From: Acanthochlamys bracteata
Lineage: Eukaryota; Streptophyta; Magnoliopsida; Pandanales; Velloziaceae
DNA: 64,000 bases
Direction of reading: 5' to 3'
Assembly: GCA_019914995.1 (NCBI GenBank)
Contig: CM034132.1
Coordinates: forward strand, 6,309,524 to 6,373,523
Part shown: positions 51,552 to 62,156 of the stretch, in pieces
Position numbering within the stretch: the first letter of the stretch is position 1
Layout: each line of letters begins with the position of its first letter
Notes under the pieces: generated by a model
Databases searched by the model: none
Seen by the model: only the letters and a program-made list of their open reading frames with translations
Told to the model about the DNA's origin: nothing
Made by a program: the position numbers and the translations under genes

Positions 51552-53690
51552 TATGTCAGGCCTACTTGCTGTTAGGTAAAGGAGTGAGCCAATCATACCT
51601 CTATAGGTCTTTTGATCAATTGACTTACCTGTCTCATCCAGATCAAGTTTGCAGGAAGTTCCCATGGGTGTGTTGACTTCTTTTCCAGTGCCCATTTTAT
51701 ATTTAGCAATCAATTCTTTGACATACTTACTTTGATTAATGAAGATTCCATGCTCTAGTTGCTTTATTTGAAGTCCAAGGAAGTAGTTCAGCTCACTCAT
51801 TAGACTCATTTCAAACTCTCCCTGCATTAGCTCAGCAAACATCTTGCACAATTTTTCATTGGTTGATCCAAATATTATATCATCAACATATATCTGTACT
51901 ATTAAAATGTCATTGTTGTCATGCATAGTGAACAGAGTTAAGTCGATTTTATCTCGTGAAAAGCCCTTTTCAGTCAGAAAGGCACTTAGACGTTCATACC
52001 AAGCCCTAGGGGCTTGTTTGAGGCCATATAGAGCTTTATTCAGTTTGAAGACATGTTCTGGAAAGTCTTCGTTTTCAAAACCAGGAGGTTGTTCAACATA
52101 GACCTCCTCTTTTAGTAAACCATTCAAAAATGCACTTTTAACATCCATTTGAAAAAGCTTGAAATTTTTATGACATGCAAATGCTAGTAGCATTCTAATG
52201 GCTTCAAGACGGGCTACAGGGGCATATGTTTCATCGAAGTCTATACCTTCTTCTTGATTATACCCTTTTGCTACTAATCTAGCTTTGTTTCTAATGATGT
52301 TTCCATCTTCATCAGCTTTATTTCTAAATACCCATTTAGTTCCTATTATGGTTTTGTTCAACGGTCTTCTAACTAGATGCCACACATTGTTTCTTTCAAA
52401 TTGATTCAATTCATCTTGCATGGCAATAATCCAGCAATCATTTTTCAGTGCATCAAGAATACATTTCGGTTGAACAGTTGAGACGAATGCTGAATGTTCA
52501 ATGAAGTTACCTTTCAGTTGAGATCGAGTTCTTATGCCTTCACTTGCATTACCTATTATGTTTTCTTGTGGATGGTTTGATTTGAGTTTGAACGGTCTTG
52601 GCCTGATTTCCATAGTTTCAAGTTCATGGGTCATTTCGTCTGAGATGTGTTCATTTTCTGCTTCAACTGCATTTAGATGTACACTGTTTGTATCTTGTTC
52701 TGAGTCAGAGGACTGCTTCTCAGCTGTAGTAAAGGTTGTATCTTTCTCAACAACTGATCCTGCATTTACAACTGAATTCTTTCTTGACCCACTGTTAGAT
52801 TCATCGAAAACAACATGAATGGATTCTTCAACTGTTAAGGTTCTTTTATTAAAAATTCTATAAGCCTTAGAGTTGGTGGAGTATCCCAGAAAGATACCTT
52901 CATCACTTCTGTCATCAAACTTCCCAAGATTTTCCTTTCCATTGTTTAATACAAAACATTTGCATCCAAAGCACTTTAGATATGTGATGTTAGGCTTTTT
53001 ACCTTTTAGAAGTTCGTACGGAGTCTTTTTGAGGATGGGTCTGATGAGTGCACGGTTGATGATGTAGCATGCAGTGCTAACAGCTTCTGCCCAGAAGTAC
53101 TTAGGCATGTTTTGCTCAATCAACATGGTTCTTGCCATTTCCACTAGCACCCTATTTTTTCTTTCAACAACACCGTTTTGTTGAGGAGTTCTAGGGGCAG
53201 AAAAATTATGGACAACACCATTTGTATTGCAGAATTCATCAAAATCAAAGTTTTGAAATTCTTTACCATGATCACTACGTACTGCAATGATTTTAAAATC
53301 TAGTTCATTTTGAATTCTTTTAAAGAAGAATGAAAGGGTTTTTAATGCATCATTTTTGTATGCAAGGAAATATACCCAACAAAAACGTGAGTAATCATCC
53401 ACAATGACTAAACAGTAGTACTTACCTCCCAAGCTGGCAATCCGGGATGGTCCAAATAAGTCCAAATGTAATAATTGGAGTGGCTTCTGTGTTGATACAA
53501 CTTGTTTAGGTTTGAAGGATGACCTGACTTGTTTTCCTTTCATACAGGCATCACAGATATATTCCAGTTTGAAGGTTGTTTCAGGAAGACCTTTTACTAA
53601 ATTTAACTTCAGGAGTTTTGGACAGAATTTTTGTATCTTGCAATGCCCAAGTCTTACGTACCATAGCCAAGTGTTTTCTGTTGACCGCCA
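51549..53690 (-). pseudogene. pol: pre-integrase end, integrase and reverse transcriptase
   Basis: The frame is open from just after a TAG at 53,691, so the ATG at 53,543 is internal. Upstream of that ATG is an LGH motif and CDAC, the pre-integrase zinc-binding part. Counting from the ATG, the integrase triad is D28, D91 and E127 (exactly 35 residues between the last two), with [12 protein letters not shown] following. The reverse transcriptase has the [11 protein letters not shown] region, [11 protein letters not shown] and the YVDD site at residues 552-555. Cut by TAG at 51,549. In the intact family integrase, RT and RNase H form one polyprotein acting in the cytoplasmic particle and nucleus. 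Confidence 0.9.
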
Positions 53691-53693
53691 CTA

Positions 53694-54092
53694 AACAGAT
53701 TTTATGATTAGGATATTCATCAATGTAGAGTACATATACATTACCTTCTCTTTTACCATGTAGAACTTCTTTTTCCGAGTTGGAGTTGACAATTGAGCAA
53801 CATTGATTTGTAAAATTAACTTTAAAACCATTATCACAGTTGACTAATACTCAAGAAATTGTGTTTAAGACCTTGTACATGCAAAACGTTTTGATGCATA
53901 GTGAAGAGACATTACCAATTTTACCAATTCCAACTACTCTGCATTTGCTATTGTCACCAAGGATTACATTTCCACCGATTGCTCTTAAAGTGATCAAGCA
54001 TTTTATATTTCTGTCATGTGTTTGGGAGCAGACTATCCGTATACCATCCGCTCTTTGTATGGTCGCCTTCCATACCTTTTCCAGAATAAAAA
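53694..54092 (-). pseudogene. Protease (AP) region remnant, frame-shifted
   Basis: Between the second zinc knuckle and integrase the translation is recognisable only in pieces in different frames. The retroviral-type aspartic protease Asp-Ser pair is at 54,032-54,037, but the frame shifts immediately after it, and further shifts occur before 53,691. No continuous protease could be made. Confidence 0.7.
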
Positions 54093-54452
54093 TTAATGTT
54101 TAGGTACCCAAATTACTTTGGGTCCTAAAATGTCAGTCCTACTGGTTCCTTTTGGAACCCAAATCATTTTAATTTTATTTGCATTCTTTTTATACCAGCA
54201 GGAGTTTATGTTATGCCCTTTTCTTCCACAGTGAAAACATTTTATGAATGGAGTTGAAGAGTGAGATTTGTCAGCAGCATACTCACTATAGTATACATGG
54301 CTATATTTTTGCTGACTTGAGGAGAGAATACTTACAGTGCCTTGATGCATGTCTATGAATGATGGCTTATTGTTTATTTTAAAATGTTGCTTATCACTGT
54401 AGCTGCCAGTATGAGTAATTATGTTGGTAGGAATGTAGCCAATGCCTTTCAT
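54093..54452 (-). pseudogene. gag C-terminal part with second zinc knuckle, shifted frame
   Basis: 119 codons overlapping the gag stop by ATGA. It contains a second CCHC knuckle (CFHCGRKGHNINSC) and the paired WVPKGT / WVPKH motifs typical of SIRE-type gag-pol junctions. In related elements this is continuous with gag, so the overlap is best read as a single-base frameshift, although a programmed shift cannot be excluded. Confidence 0.75.
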
Positions 54453-56155
54453 TCTGAATGTTCCTCTCTGTGCCCAAGCATGACATCTAGCTTGTCTTTA
54501 CCTTTTACAAACCTTGCCAGGGATGCTTGCAAGTCATTGTTCTTAGTCAGCAGATTTTGAACATTTTCCTTCAGGGCCGTGTTGTCAAGGAGCAGTTTCT
54601 GATTTTCTTCTTGCAGTACAATTTCTTTTCTAAGCATATTATTGTAATCATCCATGAAGGGTCTGAAGTTTGGTATGGTTGGATAGGATAATCTATCCAC
54701 TTCCCTGCTTAGAGCTTCATTTAGTTCTTCAAGTTCAGAGATCTTTTCTGTCATTTCTTTGACAGTGGCTTGATTTGAGTTACCGGCTCCATGCTCACTT
54801 ATTTTAACACGAAGTTTTTCAATAGTTTGTACCAGACGATTGTTTTCAATGTGTAGGGTGCATAATCTAGTGTTAATTTGGTCATAGTCAGCATGCAAAG
54901 TATCCTTGATGGCATCGGTCTTATCTTCTAAGGCAATTTTCAGAGTGAGTATCTCTTTGTTTAATTTGTTATTTTCTTCTTTTAGTTCATGCATACATAT
55001 CCTTATAGTGTTTCTATCAGTTTTTACATTAAGATATTTTTTATGTAATTCGTCAAACACATTTTGAACATCTTCATCAGTGTCACAGTCAGAGGAATTT
55101 ACCTCACTGGGGTGTTCACTGTCTGCCATCAGACAGAGATTGATCTCGCCTCGAATTTTAGCTTCAGACTTCTCGCTTTCTTCTGATGATGTATCATCTT
55201 CATCACTCCAGGCTGCCATGGCTTTCTTTTTTCTTGAGTCATTCGCTCTGGTTCTTCTTAGAAGTGGGCATTCATTTCTGAAATGTCCTGGCTTGTTGCA
55301 GTGATAGCAATTTCCTTCAGAATTGTCATCTTCACGCTGGAATTTTTCATAGTTTCTCCTTTTCTTGAACTTGTTCTTCCGTAGTAGATTCCTGAGTCTT
55401 TTTGTTAGCAATGCAATATCTTTTTCATCATTTGAGGATAATTCACATACCTGTTTTTCTGTGCTTTTCAAGGCGATTCCTTCAGGTCGGTCATCAGCGT
55501 TTTTCAGTGAGAGTTCCTTGGCCATTAACTTACCTATGAGCTCATCAAGTGTGATTTGAGGGAAGCTGGGGTTTTCTTCAATTGCATCAACTTTGGATCC
55601 AAAAGTAGGTAGCACAGCTCTAAGTATTTTCCACTTAAGTTCTTCTGGCTTAAACACTTTTCCTAGATTTTTTAAGGGGTTTATAATGTTAGTGAATCTA
55701 GTATACATTTGAGTAATTGTCTCACCTTTGTTCATTTTGAAATTCTCATAATCATGCATGAGTAGATTGATCCTGGTCTCTTTAACTTGGGTGGTGCCTT
55801 CATGTGTCACTTCCAGTTGATCCCAAATTTCCTTGGCAGTGCTGCATGAGCAAATGCGGTTGAATTCATTTGAGTCAAGTGAGCAGTATAATAGGTTCAT
55901 TGCCCTATCGTTCAGTGACATTGCTCGGTTGTCTTCATCAGTATACTCGTTTTCAGGCTTGGTAATGGTTCTGCCTTCTGCATTGGTTTTAGTGGGTATG
56001 ATTGGTCCATCTCGAACAATTTTCCATAGCATATAGTCTTGAGCTCGTATGAAGATTGTCATCTTTGTTTTCCAATATCCGTAGTTGGTTCCATCAAACA
56101 AAGGAGGTCGGTTTGATGACCTGCCTTCAAAAGCAATAGGAACTAAGTTAGTCAT
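54449..56155 (-). CDS. gag polyprotein (copia type)
   Basis: 568 codons. The N-terminal 230 residues match the copia gag core (LFDGTNYGYWKTKM, a WKIV segment, LYCSLDSNEFNRI, KEIWDQLEVTHEGT). A basic stretch (KNKFKKRRNYEKF) precedes a CCHC zinc knuckle at residues 283-296 (C283, C286, H291, C296), which binds genomic RNA. An acidic serine-rich segment and a long coiled coil (about 370-560, with ELKEENNKLNKEI and ELEELNEALSREV) follow, likely for particle assembly. It starts 42 nt after the primer-binding site. The C-terminus is cut by a frameshift (see 54,093-54,452). Confidence 0.9.
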   Translation of the reverse strand: MTNLVPIAFEGRSSNRPPLFDGTNYGYWKTKMTIFIRAQDYMLWKIVRDGPIIPTKTNAEGRTITKPENEYTDEDNRAMSLNDRAMNLLYCSLDSNEFNRICSCSTAKEIWDQLEVTHEGTTQVKETRINLLMHDYENFKMNKGETITQMYTRFTNIINPLKNLGKVFKPEELKWKILRAVLPTFGSKVDAIEENPSFPQITLDELIGKLMAKELSLKNADDRPEGIALKSTEKQVCELSSNDEKDIALLTKRLRNLLRKNKFKKRRNYEKFQREDDNSEGNCYHCNKPGHFRNECPLLRRTRANDSRKKKAMAAWSDEDDTSSEESEKSEAKIRGEINLCLMADSEHPSEVNSSDCDTDEDVQNVFDELHKKYLNVKTDRNTIRICMHELKEENNKLNKEILTLKIALEDKTDAIKDTLHADYDQINTRLCTLHIENNRLVQTIEKLRVKISEHGAGNSNQATVKEMTEKISELEELNEALSREVDRLSYPTIPNFRPFMDDYNNMLRKEIVLQEENQKLLLDNTALKENVQNLLTKNNDLQASLARFVKGKDKLDVMLGHREEHSE

Positions 56156-56197
56156 TAGGAGATCTTTACCTCAGATGGTTAAACCTTTGAATTTGAG

Positions 56198-56213
56198 GCC
56201 TGCTCTGATACCA
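56198..56213 (-). other. Primer-binding site (initiator tRNA-Met)
   Basis: The minus strand reads TGGTATCAGAGCAGGC two bases after the 5' LTR end. TGGTATCAGAGC is the standard plant copia site complementary to the 3' end of initiator tRNA-Met. Confidence 0.95.
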
Positions 56214-56215
56214 CG

Positions 56216-57402
56216 TGTTGTTCAAACCTGCATATATAACTCAAGAGGGGAGGGGTGAATTGAGTTATAGATAAATAAAACTTTTTCCAATAAATTAGTT
56301 TACGTTTAGTCGACTGTGTTCGGACAGAGAACTGGAACAGAGTGTTCAGTTATGCAGAGACTGATTTTAAAGTAAATTATCAACTAGATGACAATCAAGG
56401 TTTTATAGAACTACCACACAAGTATTTAAAGTGGTTTGGCAAGTGAATTGCCTACATCCACTACCACTCAACTTGAGTGGTTCACTGATCTTTAAGTGCA
56501 GAACTACAACAATCTACCACAATGCTATGACAAGCACTACTCTGTCAGCTCACTTAGTTAAGCCGAGCCTACAGCAGTTACCCACGGTATTTCTTGTTGC
56601 AGAGCCTACACTTATACAGTTGCCCCTATCAGCAAAAGCTTCCTCAAGCTACTTGCTTTCAAGTGCAAATGCACTTGCACACTTTTGATGAAATTTAAAA
56701 CACAGGATGAAGCACTTTGGATCAATCTCACATTTTCAGTATTTTGAGTGAAGTAAGATGATCAAAAGGAAGCTTTGAATTTGAAATTATTTGGGTTCTT
56801 GGCTCAAAGAGCTATTGCTATTTTTGGTTCTTCAAATGAAATTAATGGCCTCACTACTCTGTTTTTCTTTTGCTCAGCTTTTCTTTCTTTTTATATCTTC
56901 TTCTTCTTCTTCACAGGTTGGCTACCGTTGATGCCGTTGAAAAGTTCCCGTTGCCTTGCTTCTTCCCGATCTTCAATGCAATGAAAATTTGCCCGTTGAG
57001 CTGCTGTGAGTGATGGTCGACCGGATTAAGCATTTAATACATCCACGGGAAGTGATTTGATGTGTATGGTTGTAATTAATGCTCCCCGGTAGCATAGCCC
57101 GCCTCTTCTTCTTATTGTCTGAAATTTGATTTCATGAAGAGTGTTGATGTACGTGGGTCCAGTTAGATGTTGACATGTTGGTGAGCTATTCCTTATATTG
57201 AACATCATTGCAGTCAATTGCTGTTTTCTGTTAGTCTTCTGAACATGCTGATTTTCTATATTATCATTCGTCAGTAAGTATTTCCTATATAATAGCTGGC
57301 TGTGTGGTGACTAAATTTGTGCTGGTGCTGACAGAACCCTGTGAAGCTAAATAATCCTTCACTTTTGTGATCATCAAAATATATTCCCAATCTGATGCAA
57401 CA
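56216..57402 (-). repeat. 5' LTR
   Basis: 1,187 bp, bounded by TGTTG...CAACA and homologous to 47,746-48,928. Outside it there is no host flank but a second copy of the element's 3' internal end. Confidence 0.9.
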
Positions 57403-57813
57403 TTCTCCCCCTTTTTGATGATGACAAAACATATTTAGAATTATTGTATTTTGTATTACCTTGATGACTTCTTTTGAACATTACTCCCCCTTGGTCTATG
57501 CCATAAAAAATAAACTGTATGTGTTATGGTGTGTGTTACGTACCTTGAGTACTTGTTCTCTCCCTTTGTCTATTCAACCTGTGCTTATAATACTACTGAT
57601 AGTTTATTGAACCATTCTCCCCCTTTTTGTCAACAACAAAAAAAAATTTTACTAGAATTGGGAGAAAGATGATTAATCAACCAAGAGGCAGTAGGATATA
57701 TAAATATTAAGCAAACATAAAAAATTTGCATTCATGAAACATCCATAGGATTATACCAAAACATAGACAAAACATTCATAGAGACAGATGTTGGTTTTGG
57801 TCTAGGAGGGATT
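57403..57813 (-). mobile_element. Extra copy of the element's 3' internal end
   Basis: 411 bp aligned without gaps to 48,929-49,339, including the polypurine tract; only one difference was noticed by eye (GCTCCCCC versus ACTCCCCC). An LTR flanked on both sides by internal sequence implies a tandem (LTR-internal-LTR-internal) arrangement, later truncated. Confidence 0.85.
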
Positions 57814-58079
57814 ATACCAAAACCAAGAGGCAGTATGCTGTCCTCTGTCCCGCTTCAGTAGTTGAGCAGCTGACTGTGATGTCGCTGTGGCATCCTCTGT
57901 CCCGAATGCTGTTAGCAGTAGTATAGCAGTTGGCTGTATGATGGCTGTTTTTATCTGCTGTAAATGAAATGATCTTTATTTGTCTAATCCTGCAGAACTT
58001 GTTTTCAGATTATTAGTCTAATATAAATCATAGTTCTTAATTCTTTCTTATCATCAAAATTATCCTTATAATTTCAACA
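57814..58079 (-). mobile_element. Truncated LTR start of a second SIRE-type element
   Basis: The minus strand from 58,079 reads TGTTGAAATTATAAGG and soon TTTTGATGATAAG, the usual start of SIRE-type LTRs but a different family from the main element. About 266 bp remain before the join. Two CCTCTGTCCCG words occur within it. Host sequence matching 7,050 onward starts directly after 58,079. Confidence 0.55.
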
Positions 58080-58084
58080 ATAAG

Positions 58085-60680
58085 ATACTTTAACCATACT
58101 GAAAGAATAACTATACATCTTGATATCTACTATGCTCCAAAACGTATTTATATGATGGTAATTGCTTCGAAGTCGGATTCAAATGATTGTATGAATACAC
58201 ATCATACATGGTATTGTTGTATAAGTGGTTAGAATCATGGTAACTAAAAGTTTTGTACTGAAAATGCTTATAGAAATCAAGAGTAGCTTATCGACATAAA
58301 TTTTTACATGGTCTCTTTACGTAAGAATAAAGTACAACTACATAAGCTCCTATGCAAGCAAAAAATAAAGGAGAACCTACTACATGTATAAGCTCCTTTC
58401 CACTCATTAAGAAAACTCTTAATGCTTGAAGTTGTTAAACCAAGGTAGAGAGTAGTTTAATTTCAATATTGAATCTTTCAAATCTTATTAGGGAGAGGAA
58501 TTTGAAATTTGGCTTTCAATTTTAATGCTTAAAATGAGGAGCTTTTTCTCAAAATAGCTTATTTTGGGACTTTATGAAAAATAAGCTTAAAATTTTCTTC
58601 TAAAAATAAAACTTATATATATAAAGATATTATGACGTACAATTCATCTATACTTTTAAAATTTTTAATAAAATTTATTGAGAAGGATTATTGAAAAATA
58701 AGAAGTTAAAATAAAGTTTTGATAAGCAATGATAAGCACTGTCGAACAACATCATATCTAGCAAGTTTCTTTTCCTCAATTTCAAAGGGTCCTGGACTGT
58801 AGGTCCAACTCAGAGTACCATACAAACCAGGTCCCCGTAAGGAAGCACAATTGCATCATTCAAGCGTGCTAGCAACGGGTCACTACTCCCTTCGCTAGCG
58901 AGATCTTAGAACTATACAAGCGTGACTTATCTAGTGGTTAGATTCAATCAGCCTGCTTATTTAAGTCCACTTAGTCCATACATTTCAACCACTATCTTAT
59001 TGTCTACTTTCGGTCCTCGTCACCATTCCAACCTCTAAGCATGCATCGGAGGCGAGGTTTTTACCAACAAGCCCGCAAACCTTCAAGCATGAGCTCTATA
59101 AAGGGCACTCTAATCCAATTGAAAGTAGAAACTCTTAGGAACAAACCTAATAAGTAGTTTTCGATTATGCTTTTTAAAATACCTCTTGCCTTCAGGATAT
59201 TGGAATGGACCTTAAACATACTGACGAAAGGCATAAGGGAGTGAACACATAAGAAATACACCAATAAAAGATATTTAATGGATTGTCTTGAACCTAGGCT
59301 CTCACTATCATAATATGCTTCATTGCATTTCAAGTTATATCATGTTTTGTTATTGAAACGACTACTTATATAAAACTTGTATGCATTGTCAAGTTAGAGT
59401 TCACGGCTATGTTTGAGGACAAGCAATTATTTAAATGACTTGAATTCATTATTTTGCTCCCAAACTCCTGACAAGTTCAACTACTATTACAAACAATATG
59501 TATTTTTTTAGATAGAATGCCACTAATCATGGTTATTAATGCTAGACAAAATAAGTGACCGAAACTTTTTAAGCTTGATGTGCTATATTAGATGACCAAT
59601 ATTTTCTATTTAGAAGAGCAATCCTTTTTTCCTACTAATATCGGTAATTCCATAAATCATAGTTATTTTACCACCAGCTCATTTGGACTTTTCTTCTAGT
59701 GTTACCATTAAATATCCATTTCACTATAATAATTGTTGTGATCTCAACAATTTATGACAAAATATAAGTTTTTCCTACCAAACTCTTTTTGGAAATTTGT
59801 CAACGACATAGTCTATCAAATATAGCACTTTACATAATTCTAAAACATCCTTGGTTGCAAGATAAGTTATTATCTTGCTTTAAGAATAGGATAACAACAA
59901 GTAAGCACCCTAACCCAAATCTTATAATTATCCTACTTTGAAGTCCAAAATATATTAAAAGAATTTATAAAAGAGCAAATAAAAAGTGACTTATTTATTA
60001 ATGTCTGTCATCCAATAACATAAGTTTTTGTTTCAATATATTCATTCAACTTTCAATTTTTTCTTTTAAACTATGCATGTTCCATGCTCATCTATGACAA
60101 AAATTGTGATGTTTCAATATATTCATTAGATATAAACACATATATTAATAAAGTATTTTATTTTCAGTTTTATTGTTTCTAAGGGGACGTGCTTATGAAA
60201 AGAAAATTTTCTAAAATAAAAAATTTTTTGAAAAATGAGCTTGACTTTTTTTACCTTAAAAAATAATAAAAATTATATATGTAAAGATTGTAAGATATAC
60301 AGTTTTTATGTACTGTTCAACTTATCAAAAAAAAAATTCTTGAATACTATAAAAGGTTTCTTGGATAATGCGAAGTGCTTAGTAAGAATTATATGCACTT
60401 GGAATGCATTAATGTTTCCTAAATGTTTCAAGAAAATATAATAAAAATTGGCATGTAAATCTTAGTTGTGTTAATCAATTACAATCTTGAAACTTGAGTA
60501 GATTATTAAATTTTGTTTCCTTAGACATTCACTCCACTTCTCATTTGAATGATTGGACCTAATATGTTTTTTATCTGATATTTAATTAACTAGTTTGGAT
60601 CACTTTCGTTAATTCTTTTCCTCTAGTATAGCAAATTCTTAAAGATCTTCAAGAATGTCATATGTTTGCATCTTATCGTA
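58085..60680. repeat. Segmental duplication, copy 2 (partner 7,050-9,735)
   Basis: Collinear with 7,050-9,735 and then abruptly unrelated. Contains no intact gene. It shows that the region right of the retroelement scar was originally upstream DNA of gene B. Confidence 0.8.
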
Positions 60681-60751
60681 TCCAGGAAACTAGTCCCTTC
60701 TTGTGAAAACAGAAGGAATTCTTCTATTTATCGCCTTTCGCCTGCACTTTT

Positions 60752-60757
60752 TATAAA
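60752..60757 (+). promoter_or_regulatory. TATA box of the 61-62 kb gene
   Basis: TTTTTATAAACAC about 30 bp before a CT-rich leader (TCTCTCAGTTCTTTCTC), a common plant core-promoter layout. It lies just past the end of the segmental duplication. Confidence 0.5.
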
Positions 60758-60784
60758 CACACGTACCTCTTTTATCTCTCAGTT

Positions 60785-61265
60785 CTTTCTCATTTCTCAC
60801 TCACTCGCTCGTATTCTCTCGCTCGGCTCCACTCCGCTGCCCCTCTCCCCCGTCGATCACTTCTCTTGATCTCTCTGACGCTGATCGCTGTAGTATTCTC
60901 CTCCATCCGCCTTCTTCCCACCGCTGATCGCTGTAGTTTATATTCCTTCTCCAAACTATTCTTCTTCTTCATTTTTCTCTCGTCGCCGCAAAATCCTAAC
61001 TCAATCACCACCAATATATTTCAGGACAGAGATTGATCGGAGGGTTAGGGTCAGTTTCGCAACCTATACAAGGGAGTCCTCTATTTGCCGGAATTTGGAG
61101 AGTTTCGATAACTGTACAGGACTAGTTCTGCCATAGCTCGCAAGAATCGGAGTTAATAGTAACTTTGCAAGAGGGTCGTCTTCTTCGTCGAGGAGTTTCT
61201 ACGAGTCGTCGCGGCCGGCAGCTGCTGGCGGAGTGAAGGATGGAGCGTTGAGCTTGGACCTACAA
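60785..61265 (+). other. First exon(s) of a plus-strand gene, mostly leader
   Basis: A CT-rich, GC-rich stretch followed by a frame reading SSSSRSFYESSRPAAAGGVK and ending at CTACAA|GTAAG. No in-frame ATG starts this frame. A possible internal acceptor (TTTCAG) is at 61,024. With the canonical donor its frame does not join that of the next exon; joining after CAAG would fit but leaves no GT donor. It may therefore be untranslated or damaged. Confidence 0.4.
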
Positions 61266-61980
61266 GTAAGAATTTAATTAGGAGAGCTCCATAAAATTTT
61301 AATCAGCTTTGTTTCAATTTTTCTTCTGTCTTCAATTCCCTTTTATTCTTGGATCATAGTTTAATTCCTAATTCTTTTTTTTACTTGTTTTTGGGAATCC
61401 TGAAAAATTTTTAGTATTAGTTTTCTAGAATTGCTTAGTGATAATTTTTAGTATCTAAGACAAAAAAAGTTTCATAGTTATTGTTAGAATGTTTCATGAT
61501 AATGCATTAATAGAGGTAATAATTCATAAATTTAACTTATAGTTTGCATTACTTTGCTTCATGAGTTCATACATATGCTATGATGTATAAAATGAAAATA
61601 ATTGATAGAATTTATCACTTATAGTGATTAACCGACATGATTGCAAGAAGCTTGGTTCATTTCAGAAGATAATATGAATTTATAAAATCTTATATATGTG
61701 TACTATAATTTTCATTAACTGTATAAATTCTTTTTTTGGGAAAAGAATTATTGACTGAGGTTTTTGTTTGCATATATTAAATTGAAGAATCGATGGCTTT
61801 TTTCGGGCATTGAGCTATATATGATGTAAGTGTTAGATGAAATGTCTGACTTGGAATGAAAGTCGAATGAATGAGCCATGTTTGCCATTATATTTTGTTA
61901 AATTTTAAGCTGTTTTGGTTGAAATTTTGGAATTGTGGTTGTTGATTCATCTCATTCACACTGAGATTCTCTTCATACAG

Positions 61981-62156
61981 ATGTGAATGAAGCGCATACA
62001 AAACGGAAGAAAGCATCTACTTCGATCATCATTGCAACCATAATTTGCGGACTATTTCTTTGCGGAATTGCTTTCTACTTCATCCATAAGAAGGGCAAAA
62101 ACAGAGGCGAGTTCAAATTTCTGTTCAACAAGAATGTTCAGTATGGCTGCTTATGA
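61981..62156 (+). CDS. Exon encoding a transmembrane segment (family not recognised)
   Basis: After acceptor TTCATACAG the frame reads VNEAHTKRKKASTS, then a hydrophobic stretch of about 20 residues (IIIATIICGLFLCGIAFYFI), then a basic HKKGKNR stop-transfer and EFKFLFNKN before TGA at 62,154-62,156. A donor GTATGG at 62,141 could splice out the stop. It looks like the membrane anchor of a type I protein such as a receptor or formin, but no extracellular or catalytic domain is present in the window. Confidence 0.5.

Larger units (their letters stand above)
47746..57402 (-). mobile_element. Ty1/copia LTR retrotransposon, SIRE/Maximus-like, damaged
   Basis: A 9,657-bp element with two LTRs, a tRNA-iMet primer-binding site, polypurine tract, gag, protease remnant, integrase, reverse transcriptase and RNase H in copia order, and a third ORF before the 3' LTR. 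The long gag with zinc knuckle and coiled coil, the AAAAAGGGGGAGA tract and the extra ORF fit the SIRE lineage. Lesions: a gag frameshift, protease-region shifts, and amber stops in pol and in ORF3. No target duplication: TGGCA lies left of the element, but more retroelement sequence lies to its right. Confidence 0.9.

Noticed and set aside
54449..54452. ATGA overlap between gag and the next frame as a translational coupling or programmed frameshift signal
   Set aside because: The second frame is the normal continuation of gag in related elements, other nearby lesions exist, and no slippery heptamer or strong hairpin is evident. A mutation or consensus error is simpler.
57814..58079. A tRNA or small RNA gene suggested by repeated CCTCTGTCCCG words
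   Set aside because: No cloverleaf or A/B box pair is present, and the sequence fits the 5' portion of an LTR.
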